DNA of 64,000 nucleotides, from the NCBI RefSeq assembly GCF_000744825.1, contig NZ_JQMR01000001.1, forward strand, positions 2,341,501 to 2,405,500, written 5' to 3'. Positions 57,077 to 64,000 of the stretch are shown in pieces. This DNA is from Carnobacterium mobile DSM 4848 (GTDB lineage: Bacteria; Bacillota; Bacilli; Lactobacillales; Carnobacteriaceae). Position numbers and translations under genes: made by a program. The notes beneath the pieces are model-generated. The model worked only from the letters and a program-made list of their open reading frames with translations, searched no databases and was not told the DNA's origin. The stretch's first letter is position 1, and every line of letters begins with the position of its first letter.

Positions 57077-57973
57077 ATGCAAAGCAATCTATTATTTTTG
57101 ATTCAAGAACAAATGAATGGTTTGCCCGAATCTGAGAAAAAAATCGCTGCGACTATTTTAGCAGACCCAGCGGCAGTTATCCAAATGAATGCCACTAGTT
57201 TGGCCTTAAAGGCTGGTTCCAGTTCTGCAGCAGTTATTCGCTTTTGCCACTCGATCGGTTTAGCTGGATTTACTCAATTGAAATTAAACTTATCGGCTGA
57301 TTCTCATAGCATTCAAGAAAAACTTTATAGTGAGATTCAACCGAATGAAGAATTAGAACAAATCAAAAAGAAATTTTTACTGCAGACACACCATGTATTT
57401 AAAGAAACCAATCAAAGCTTGTCTTCTAAGCGTGTAGCAGAAGCAACAGCATGGATTAACGAAAGTACGGTGATTTATACTTATGGAGTAGGAGCCTCTC
57501 ATTTAGTAGCATTGGACTTGCAGCAAAAGTTCAGCAGAATAGGAAAATCCGTTACTTGCTCACAGGATCAGCATTTATTGGCTACTTCCATGTCTGTCGC
57601 TACTAAAGATGCAGTTTTCTTTGCCGTTTCCAATAGCGGAGAAAAACAAGAAGTGATCGCTTTAATGAGAATAGCGAAGGATTTGGGAATAAGAACTATT
57701 TCACTGACAAAAGAATCGGATAATACATTAAGCCGATTGGCAGATATTTCTTTGGAAACAGCGAATACACATGAAGCGCCTTTAAGAAGCGGAGCAACAG
57801 CTTCTTTATTGGCTCAAATGTATGCTGTTGATTTATTGTTTTATGATTTTGCTACAAAATACTATCAAAGAACAATCGAAAACTTAGAAAAATCAAAAAG
57901 CGCCATCCGAAAATTAACCCAATATTTAGAACAGGATGCGGAGCGCTCTCGTCCAGCTCAGACAGAAAATTAG
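57077..57973 (+). CDS. murR: RpiR family transcriptional regulator (MurR-type)
   Basis: A 298-residue regulator with an N-terminal RpiR helix-turn-helix domain (about 1-78; KIAATILADPAAVIQMNATSLALKAGSSSAAVIRF) and a SIS sugar-phosphate-binding domain (about 120-255; YTYGVGASHLVALDLQQKFSRIG, FAVSNSGEKQEVIALMRIAKD). It probably senses MurNAc-6P and represses the operon through the palindrome at 53408. I chose the ATG at 57077, behind AAAAGGAG; a TTG two codons earlier is within the spacing region. The last 15 codons (EQDAERSRPAQTEN and stop) lie inside the first unit of the downstream stem-loop array, so the natural C-terminus has been replaced or extended by repeat DNA. Confidence 0.85.
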   Translation: MQSNLLFLIQEQMNGLPESEKKIAATILADPAAVIQMNATSLALKAGSSSAAVIRFCHSIGLAGFTQLKLNLSADSHSIQEKLYSEIQPNEELEQIKKKFLLQTHHVFKETNQSLSSKRVAEATAWINESTVIYTYGVGASHLVALDLQQKFSRIGKSVTCSQDQHLLATSMSVATKDAVFFAVSNSGEKQEVIALMRIAKDLGIRTISLTKESDNTLSRLADISLETANTHEAPLRSGATASLLAQMYAVDLLFYDFATKYYQRTIENLEKSKSAIRKLTQYLEQDAERSRPAQTEN

Positions 57974-58570
57974 GGAAATTCCCGCAAAAGGCTGCAAGCC
58001 TTGAGGACAATTTTATCTATTTTCCGAAGAGCTAGAGCGCGCAGCTCAACTAAGAACAGGATGCGGAGTGACCCTGGTAGGCACACAGCAATTTTAGGGA
58101 TTTCCCAGCAAGAGCAACCCGCGCATTGCTGGAAATCATCTAAATTGCCAAGTGACTGGGTCACGCAGCTCAACTAAGAACAGGATGCGGAGTGACCCTG
58201 GTAGGCACACAGCAATTTTAGGGATTTCCCAGCAAGAGCAACCCGCGCATTGCTGGAAATCATCTAAATTGCCAAGTGACTAGGTCACGCAGCTCAACTA
58301 AGAACAGGATGCGGAGTGACCCTGGTAGGCACACAGCAATTTTAGGGATTTCCCAGCAAGAGCAACCCGCGCATTGCTGGAAATCATCTAAATTGCCAAG
58401 TGACTGGGTCACGCAGCTCAACTAGACAGGATGCGGAGAACGCTGAACAGGCGTGACAGAAAAATAGAGAAATACCACAAGAGGCCAAAAAGCCTCGAGG
58501 ATATTTCATCTTTTTTCCGAATGCTTAGCGTTTACAGCTCAACTAAGAACAGGATGCGGAGTGACCCGGG
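57929..58570. repeat. Tandem array of ~124-bp stem-loop units overlapping the 3' end of murR
   Basis: Units start at 57929, 58054, 58178, 58302, 58425 and (partial) 58547. Each begins GAACAGGATGCGGAG (the fifth lacks three bases) and ends CAGCTCAACTAA. The middle is a large inverted repeat. Units 2-4 are nearly identical: GTGACCC pairs with GGGTCAC, GCAATTTTAG...TTTCCCAGCAA with TTGCTGGAAA...TAAATTGC. Units 1 and 5 keep the flanks but have a different stem (GCGCTCT/AGAGCGC; AACGCT/AGCGTT). The GC content is higher than that of the neighbours. No ORF spans it. It is not a CRISPR array or an integron attC series. Confidence 0.85.
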
Positions 58571-58592
58571 CAAATATTCTACTTAAAAAAGT

Positions 58593-58633
58593 AAAAAGAG
58601 GTTGTCTTTGTGAATCAAAGACAACCTCTTTTT
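58593..58633. terminator. Bidirectional terminator
   Basis: AAAAAGAGGTTGTCTTTG pairs perfectly with CAAAGACAACCTCTTTTT over a TGAAT loop. It lies between the stem-loop array and the convergent uppP gene. Confidence 0.88.
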
Positions 58634-58634
58634 C

Positions 58635-59459
58635 TTAACCAAATAATGCAAAATATCCTAATACGAGAACTCCTAAGATAATTCGGTACCAACCGAAAGC
58701 CTTAAAGTCGTTGTTTTTGATGTAACCCATCAAGAACTTGATAGCTAGAACAGAAACAACAAAAGCCACTAACATACCGGTCAGTAATATAGCCGTTTCC
58801 ATGCCGGTGAAATGAAATCCGAATTTCACTAATTTTAAGGCGCTGGCTCCGAACATGACAGGAATAGATAAAAAGAAAGAATATTCAGCTGCAATGTAGC
58901 GAGAAGAGCCTAATAAAATAGCACCTAGAATAGTTGCACCAGAACGAGATGTACCTGGAATCAACGATAACACTTGGAACATCCCAATTAAAAAGGCTGT
59001 TTTATAAGTCAAATCCTGGAACGTCTGTATGTATCCATTACGCCCTTTATTACGGTTCTCAATGACAATAAATAAAATACCATAAATAATCAACGTAACT
59101 GCAACCGTTACATAATTATATAAGTGGTCATTTAACCAATCGTCAAATAATAATCCTAAAACAGCTGCAGGCAAAACACCTACAATAACTTTATACCAAA
59201 TAGACATTGTTTCTTGTTTTTCGGCAGCTGACTTTTTAGGTGAAAAAGGATTTAGTCTATGGAAATAGAGGAGGACTACTGCAAGAATTGCTCCTAATTG
59301 AATGACAACAAAAAACATTTCTTTAAACGCTGGTGAAGCATCCAATTGAATAAATTCCTCTACTAAAATCATATGGCCCGTACTGCTGATTGGAAGCCAT
59401 TCTGTGATACCTTCAACGATTCCTAAAAAAACCGCTTTTAATAATTCGATAAAAACCAT
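58635..59459 (-). CDS. uppP: Undecaprenyl-diphosphatase (BacA type)
   Basis: A 274-residue membrane phosphatase that recycles undecaprenyl pyrophosphate for peptidoglycan synthesis and gives bacitracin tolerance. Both signatures are present: [17 protein letters not shown] near residues 16-32 and [17 protein letters not shown] near 166-182, with about eight helices. The ATG follows GGAAGGAGCAC. It is a single gene bounded by the terminator and the YeiH-family gene. Its presence beside a MurNAc recycling cluster may be coincidental. Confidence 0.92.
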   Translation of the reverse strand: MVFIELLKAVFLGIVEGITEWLPISSTGHMILVEEFIQLDASPAFKEMFFVVIQLGAILAVVLLYFHRLNPFSPKKSAAEKQETMSIWYKVIVGVLPAAVLGLLFDDWLNDHLYNYVTVAVTLIIYGILFIVIENRNKGRNGYIQTFQDLTYKTAFLIGMFQVLSLIPGTSRSGATILGAILLGSSRYIAAEYSFFLSIPVMFGASALKLVKFGFHFTGMETAILLTGMLVAFVVSVLAIKFLMGYIKNNDFKAFGWYRIILGVLVLGYFALFG

Positions 59460-59606
59460 GCTGTGCTCCTTCCATTTGTTTCATTCTATTCAAACACAAA
59501 GTCAAGTATACCGAAATTTCCATAAACTGCCAAACAAATAAGGGATTCTTTTAAAAAAATTTACCATTTTCCTTTATCGATTCTTATGATAACTGAAAAA
59601 CTGAAA

Positions 59607-60587
59607 TTAGAGTTGACCCTGTAAAAGTTGTACCAATAAACTGCTGGCAGCTACAAAGAACCAAGTAATCAAGCCCAACAAGATTGGTTTAGGGCCGGTT
59701 TTTATCATTTCTTTAAAGTTAGCCGTTAAACCGATTGCGCCTAAAGCCATAGCAATCATGAAGAGCGAAGCAGTTTTTGTCATAGCAATAAAGCCAGCGG
59801 GTAAAACACCTGTGCTGCTAATCATAGAAGCGACTAAAAACCATAAAATAAACCAAGGGAAAATTTGTTTAATGGACACTTTTTCACTGGATTGTTTTTT
59901 CTTATAAATCTGGATACCAGCAATCAGCAATGAAACAGGAATGATCAGTGTAGCACGAGTTAATTTAACAATTGTAGCATAGTCTCCGGCAGCTTCACTG
60001 TAACTATAACCAGCAGCCACAACGGAAGAAGTATCATTTATGGCTGTTCCAGCCCATAAACCGAACCCTGCATCACTAAGGTGTAAAAGGTGCCCCAAAA
60101 ATGGAAAAAGAAAGACAGCAATTACATTAAATAAGAAAATAGTGGAAATAGAAAGTGCAACTTCATCTTCTTCTGCTTCAATAATAGGAGAAACAGCAGC
60201 AATAGCTGAACCACCACAAATAGCCGTTCCAACACCAACTAAAATTTTAAGATTAGAAGGGATTTTTAACCATTTTCCCACTAAAAAAGCAATAAAAAAA
60301 GCGACAGAGATAGTAATAAGAGTGACTCCGAGAGAAGAGATCCCTGTTTGTCCAATATCCTGGATATTTAAACTAAAGCCAAGCAAGATAATCGACCATT
60401 GCAGTACTTTTTTTGCAGCAAGTTTTATTCCTGGTTGAAAATCAGCTCCGACACCAATAGTATTTTTAAGTAATAAACCAATAATGATAGCAAAAACAGC
60501 ACCGCCGATAATAGGGAAGAAATTTCCCAAGACTGTAGCAATGACTGCAATTAAACCAGTTAAAATAAGTCCTTTTATTTTGTTCAT
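59607..60587 (-). CDS. YeiH family putative sulfate exporter (UPF0324)
   Basis: A 326-residue protein with about ten membrane helices. Family markers are LQWSIILLGFSLNIQDIGQTG near residues 62-82, VGTAICGGSAIAAVSPIIEAEEDEVALSIS near 118-147 and WAGTAINDTSSVVAAGYSYSEAAGDYATIVKLTRA near 178-212. The transport role is inferred from the family; sulfate or sulfite export has been proposed. AAGGAGTT precedes the ATG. It is a single gene, divergent from the ClC gene. Confidence 0.85.
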   Translation of the reverse strand: MNKIKGLILTGLIAVIATVLGNFFPIIGGAVFAIIIGLLLKNTIGVGADFQPGIKLAAKKVLQWSIILLGFSLNIQDIGQTGISSLGVTLITISVAFFIAFLVGKWLKIPSNLKILVGVGTAICGGSAIAAVSPIIEAEEDEVALSISTIFLFNVIAVFLFPFLGHLLHLSDAGFGLWAGTAINDTSSVVAAGYSYSEAAGDYATIVKLTRATLIIPVSLLIAGIQIYKKKQSSEKVSIKQIFPWFILWFLVASMISSTGVLPAGFIAMTKTASLFMIAMALGAIGLTANFKEMIKTGPKPILLGLITWFFVAASSLLVQLLQGQL

Positions 60588-60752
60588 ACTAAATAAATAA
60601 CTCCTTTCTTTATCTCTTAATACTATAGCATAACCTATAAGATTAAATGGATAAAAAAATAATGGGGAAAAAATACAATCAGATTGCTCTTGAAAATGTA
60701 AAGAATAAATAATACTCTAAAATAAGTAGCAAGTATAGAAAGGATCAAATAA

Positions 60753-62309
60753 ATGAAAATAAACAAACAATATAGATTATGGGATGATACACGGATCATT
60801 CTGATGGGAAAGGGAATCTTAGTTGGTTTGCTGGCAGGCTTTATAGTTAGCTTATTCAGATTGGCCATCGGTCTGATATTAAAACAGGTTAAAATAATAT
60901 ATCTATTCTTAACACAACAACCACAGTGGTTGATTGGCTGGATTCTACTGTCTGTTGTGCTAGCTATTTTTCTTGGTCATCTGATTCATTCAGAACCCAA
61001 TATTAAGGGCAGTGGCATCCCGCAAGTTGAAGGACAATTACAGGGAACAGTTGAATTACATTGGTGGCCTGTATTATGGAAAAAATTTATCGGTGGCATA
61101 TTAGCCATTGGATCCGGTTTATTTCTTGGCAGAGAAGGCCCGTCAATACAACTGGGCGCTATGACAGGGCAAGGAGTAAACCAACTGTTTAAAGGCAAGC
61201 GAATGGATGAAAAAATATTGCTTTCAAGTGGAGCAAGTGCCGGATTGTCTGCGGCATTCAATGCTCCATTAGCTGGCTTGCTATTTGTTTTAGAAGAAGT
61301 ACATCATAATTTTTCTCCTTTAATCGGGTTAACGTCACTAGCATCTGCCGTGACAGCTAATTTTGTTTCTTTAAATTTTTTCGGATTAAAACCAATTTTA
61401 GATATAGGAAGCCTTACCCCTTTGCCACTTAGCGAGTACGGCCACCTGCTGGTATTAGGATTTTTATTAGGTTTGTTTGGGTTGATGTATCAAAAAGTTT
61501 TATTGCTATTGCCGCGTTTATATGGAAAGATACCTTGCTTATCTGCTAAATATTACAGTATTGTCCCTTTTTTATTAATTATTCCTATTGGTCTTTTTGC
61601 GCCTGATTTACTTGGCGGGGGCAATGAATTGATTATTCAGTTAGGGTTATTTTCTCCAACTATCGGTATATTAGCAAGTTTGTTTATCTTGCGGTTTATT
61701 TTTTCAATGGTTTCTTATGGCAGTCAACTGCCAGGCGGTATCTTTTTACCAATTCTTACATTAGGTGCAATTTTAGGCTCCTTATACGGGAACTTGGCTG
61801 TTGAATTTGTCGGTATGGATCCTATTTATATCAGCAGCTTTATTGTTTTATCAATGGCTGGTTATTTTACAGCTATTGGAAAAGCCCCTTTAACGGCTAT
61901 TATTCTAGTGACCGAAATGGTGGGAAGTTTGAATCAGTTAATGCCTTTAGCCGTGGTATCATTGGTGTCTTATACCATCGCCGACTTAACAGGAGCAAAA
62001 CCAATCTATGAAGCTTTATTGGAACGTTTAGTTGGAAAAGACAGATATGTCCTTAAAGGCAGGAAAGAAATAATTGAAGTAACTGTTCAAGCAGAAAGTA
62101 TTTTAGACGGTGGGATGATTCGTGATTTTAAATGGCCTAAAGAAGCGTTGTTAACTTCTATCCGCCGTGGCGAAAGCGAGATCATTACTCACGGGGATAC
62201 AGTAATGCATTTAGGAGATACCTTGATTATTCTAACAGATGAAGGAGTAGCACAAAAAGTTCGTGAACAAATTAAAGAGATGAGCGAGCATAAAGATAAA
62301 CGAATTTAA
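60753..62309 (+). CDS. ClC family H+/Cl- exchange transporter with TrkA-C domain
   Basis: A 518-residue membrane protein. The ClC selectivity motifs are GSGIPQVE (about 86-93), GREGPSIQLGA (about 128-138, with the gating glutamate) and GGIFLPIL (about 328). The proton glutamate is probably the one in VLEEVHHNFSP near 182. These mark a proton-coupled exchanger rather than a channel. A C-terminal TrkA-C-like cytosolic domain (about 440-515; VQAESILDGGMIRDFKWPKEALLTSIRRGESEII) probably senses a ligand. AAAGGATC is a modest ribosome site. A role in acid or halide stress is inferred. Confidence 0.9.
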   Translation: MKINKQYRLWDDTRIILMGKGILVGLLAGFIVSLFRLAIGLILKQVKIIYLFLTQQPQWLIGWILLSVVLAIFLGHLIHSEPNIKGSGIPQVEGQLQGTVELHWWPVLWKKFIGGILAIGSGLFLGREGPSIQLGAMTGQGVNQLFKGKRMDEKILLSSGASAGLSAAFNAPLAGLLFVLEEVHHNFSPLIGLTSLASAVTANFVSLNFFGLKPILDIGSLTPLPLSEYGHLLVLGFLLGLFGLMYQKVLLLLPRLYGKIPCLSAKYYSIVPFLLIIPIGLFAPDLLGGGNELIIQLGLFSPTIGILASLFILRFIFSMVSYGSQLPGGIFLPILTLGAILGSLYGNLAVEFVGMDPIYISSFIVLSMAGYFTAIGKAPLTAIILVTEMVGSLNQLMPLAVVSLVSYTIADLTGAKPIYEALLERLVGKDRYVLKGRKEIIEVTVQAESILDGGMIRDFKWPKEALLTSIRRGESEIITHGDTVMHLGDTLIILTDEGVAQKVREQIKEMSEHKDKRI

Positions 62310-62443
62310 AGAAAAAACTGAATGGAGTAAAGGTTTTCGTTTGTCTTCAAAAATAGGAGCTTTTATGTTACTATAATACTGAGAACTTTTCATACAGATG
62401 TTCGATGGAAAGAACTATAGAATTTTTAAGGAGATGAGTATAT

Positions 62444-62953
62444 ATGGGAATGTTTGATTTTTTAAAGAAAAAAGACACAACACCTGAAAATAGCCCTGTA
62501 AAGTTGTATGCACCGGCAAACGGGAAATTGATTTCAATTGATGAAGTTTCAGATCCTGTTTTTTCACAAAAAATGATGGGAGACGGTTTCGCTGTTATTC
62601 CAACAGATGGAAAAATCACATCACCAGCTGCTGGTAAAGTATTAAGTGTTTTTCCAACTCAACATGCGGTGGGCCTTTTACTTGAAAATGGTGTAGAAAT
62701 CTTATTGCATATGGGATTAGATACAGTAGAATTAAACGGCGGACCTTTTGAAACGGCCGTTAAAGAAGGCGATGAAGTAACTGAAAACACAGTGATTTCA
62801 ACTGTTGATTTAGCTGCTTTAGAAGCTGCGGGTAAAGATAGCGCAATGGTAGTTGTCTTTACAAATATGGATAAAGTATCAGACTTTAACTTAGCTGCTA
62901 CAGGAGAAGTTTCTTCTTCTTCAGAGATCGGATCTGTCAAAGCGACTGATTAA
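62444..62953 (+). CDS. crr: PTS glucose-type EIIA component
   Basis: A 169-residue free-standing EIIA-Glc. The core reads KLYAPANGKLISIDEVSDPVFSQKMMGDGFAVIP, with QHAVGL and ILLHMGLDTVELNG holding the two active-site histidines; the phosphorylated one is about His89. The protein starts with FDFLKKKD, as is usual for Crr-type proteins. AAGGAGATG precedes the ATG. It could phosphorylate IIA-less permeases such as MurP, encoded 5.5 kb upstream. It is a single gene followed by a strong terminator. Confidence 0.93.
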   Translation: MGMFDFLKKKDTTPENSPVKLYAPANGKLISIDEVSDPVFSQKMMGDGFAVIPTDGKITSPAAGKVLSVFPTQHAVGLLLENGVEILLHMGLDTVELNGGPFETAVKEGDEVTENTVISTVDLAALEAAGKDSAMVVVFTNMDKVSDFNLAATGEVSSSSEIGSVKATD

Positions 62954-62972
62954 TCTCATTCAATAAACAAAG

Positions 62973-63028
62973 AAAAGACTTACTTTTTCGTTGCTGAGAA
63001 GCACAAACGGAAAGGTAAGTCTTTTTTT
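62973..63028. terminator. Bidirectional terminator
   Basis: AAAAGACTTACTTTTTCGTT pairs with AACGGAAAGGTAAGTCTTTT around an inner TGCT...AGCA loop. It lies between crr and the convergent flavin reductase gene. Confidence 0.85.
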
Positions 63029-63041
63029 GATGCATTTAGTT

Positions 63042-63665
63042 TTAGTTCACAGGTCGGATAAGCGTAAATTCTTCATTTAAAGTAGCATATTGATCGCCTG
63101 CTAAGCGAGCAACGGGATTTAAATCCCCGGTTAAAATATAATCTTTAGCTAAATCAATGACAGATTCATGGAAAAAAAAGTCGGTTATCCGGAAAATAAA
63201 TAAATCCGTGATAATATTTCCAGCTTCATCTTTAATAGGAATATGTTGATACAATTTCCCTTCAAAACGAACTTTTGCTTCTTGAATAGTAGGAACACTA
63301 ACCGTTTGACTATCAATCAAAGTTAATTGAGTTCGATCCAATTCACTTTCATGGGGAGCTAAAGGAGCTGCTGTACGATTCATTTCTTCAACTAAATCCT
63401 GATCTACAATATGAATCACTGCTTCTTTTCGGTCTAAAATATTTCGGGCTGTGTCTTTCTGTTTTCCCGCATTCCGTAAAATGGCTACTGATACAAGAGG
63501 CAGTTCATTGGAAACTCCGCTAAAAAAACTGAAAGGTGCAGCATTAACGATCTTCCCATTTTTTGAAAGAGAGGTGACCCAAGCAATTGGACGCGGAATG
63601 ACGCTGCCGCTGATAAACTTATATTGTTGTTTTTTAGTAAGCTCGTCTGCTGTAAAATGAATCAA
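63042..63665 (-). CDS. Flavin reductase-like (FMN-binding split barrel) protein
   Basis: A 207-residue protein of the flavin reductase-like family. The FMN-binding start is FISGSVIPRPIAWVTSLSKNGKIVNAAPFSFFSGVSNELPLVSVAI (about 19-64), followed by KDTARNILDRKEAVIHIV. Such proteins often sit with quinone or aromatic detoxification genes. Here a ring-cleaving dioxygenase-like gene lies 23 bp upstream on the same strand, resembling MhqR-type regulon clusters of Firmicutes. The start is TTG behind AAAGGAAG, with no better alternative upstream before the neighbour's stop. Confidence 0.82.
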   Translation of the reverse strand: MIHFTADELTKKQQYKFISGSVIPRPIAWVTSLSKNGKIVNAAPFSFFSGVSNELPLVSVAILRNAGKQKDTARNILDRKEAVIHIVDQDLVEEMNRTAAPLAPHESELDRTQLTLIDSQTVSVPTIQEAKVRFEGKLYQHIPIKDEAGNIITDLFIFRITDFFFHESVIDLAKDYILTGDLNPVARLAGDQYATLNEEFTLIRPVN

Positions 63666-63688
63666 ATGAGTAGCTTCCTTTCAATGAA

Positions 63689-64000
63689 TTAGAGGTATTC
63701 TTTTTCAAATTTTTTATTGCTGCGGACAGTATCAATTGGCCGAACAAGTTTCTCAATTTCTGCTCGTTTGTTCCGAAAAGCAGGAGGCAGTGCTAACGTT
63801 TCTCCTAATGTTTCGTAATCTTCTTCATCATCAATAAAACCAGGACCATCTGTTGCGAATTCAAATAAAATACCAGGTGCAATCCGGGCATAAAGCGATT
63901 CAAAATAAAAACGATCTACATAACCAGAAGTTGGAAAACGAAATTGAGCCATTCGGTCGATCCATTTATCTAAGGCGGCGCGATCTTCAACACGGAAGGC
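63689..64000 (-). CDS. Ring-cleaving dioxygenase (VOC family), C-terminal part
   Basis: The 3' end of a gene that continues past the window edge; 103 codons are visible. The frame is open from the edge (AFRVEDRAALDKWIDR) into MAQFRFPTSGYVDRFYFESLY and ARIAPGILFEFATDGPGF, where the Glu in LFEFATD is the usual C-terminal metal ligand of the vicinal-oxygen-chelate fold. The tail LALPPAFRNKRAEIEKLVRPID is typical of MhqA/MhqE/MhqO-type dioxygenases. The internal ATG at 63952 is not the start. It probably forms an operon with the flavin reductase-like gene. Confidence 0.8.
   Translation of the reverse strand, partial: AFRVEDRAALDKWIDRMAQFRFPTSGYVDRFYFESLYARIAPGILFEFATDGPGFIDDEEDYETLGETLALPPAFRNKRAEIEKLVRPIDTVRSNKKFEKEYL

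Noticed and set aside
57929-58570. CRISPR array
   Set aside because: Units are 124 bp, internally palindromic and nearly identical in the middle; there are no unique spacers and no cas genes.
57929-58570. Integron attC series
   Set aside because: The symmetry and conserved ends are suggestive, but the RYYYAAC/GTTRRRY core sites are not present, no cassette genes lie between units and no integrase is seen.

Overview
The window is AT-rich, gene-dense DNA of a low-GC Gram-positive bacterium. AAGGAGG-type ribosome binding sites, a class II HMG-CoA reductase, ECF vitamin transport, CcpA-type cre sites, a glgBCDAP glycogen operon and DUF4828/DUF6440 proteins together suggest Lactobacillales. Carnobacterium or a close relative is my best guess, inferred from content only. 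No rRNA, tRNA, CRISPR array, prophage or plasmid replication gene was seen. The one complete mobile element is a 1,679-bp ISLre2-family insertion with a perfect 9-bp target duplication.

Layout. 1-9.4 kb: a guanylate-kinase-like protein, a structured repeat-rich gap, a GlcD-type FAD oxidase, an Rrf2 regulator with a large YhgE/Pip membrane protein, a DMT transporter, an acetyltransferase and two small conserved proteins. 9.5-17.1 kb: two divergent carbohydrate ABC importers, each with a lipoprotein and two permeases but no ATPase. The plus-strand one has a full-consensus cre site at its promoter. 17.2-18.9 kb: the IS element. 18.9-24.5 kb: a small unknown protein, a phasin-like/UbiB pair, DedA, HMG-CoA reductase and a Crp/Fnr regulator behind a perfect FNR-type box. 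24.6-30.4 kb: an orphan OppA with an S15-type hydrolase, then a B12 module (adenosyltransferase, cobalamin riboswitch, DUF4430 lipoprotein, ECF S-component). 30.6-33.9 kb: a ROK kinase and an NfeD/FloA flotillin operon.

34.4-44.7 kb holds the glycogen operon glgB-glgC-glgD-glgA-glgP plus a GH13 glucan hydrolase: synthesis (GlgC/D, GlgA, GlgB) and breakdown (GlgP, GH13) of stored glucan, with a probable cre upstream. 45-53 kb: an NCS2 purine permease, a second orphan OppA, a DUF4828 protein, aspartate kinase and a P1B-4-type metal efflux ATPase behind a Fur/PerR-like box. A decayed histidine-phosphatase gene lies beside it. 53.4-58 kb: a MurNAc recycling operon (mupG-murQ-murP-murR) with a palindromic operator over the -35 and a cre-like site. 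MurP has no IIA domain, and a crr-type EIIA gene sits 5.5 kb further on. 58.6-64 kb: UppP, a YeiH-family protein, a ClC exchanger, EIIA-Glc, a flavin reductase and the C-terminal part of a ring-cleaving dioxygenase.

The least explained material is non-coding. A tandem array of five to six ~124-bp stem-loop units has constant flanks and overlaps the 3' end of murR (57929-58570). Two 252-bp near-palindromic elements, about 97% identical, contain one compensatory base-pair change (44765-45016 and 50647-50898). A degenerate array of five hairpins lies at 1100-1357. Several intercistronic hairpins sit in the sugar ABC and glg operons.
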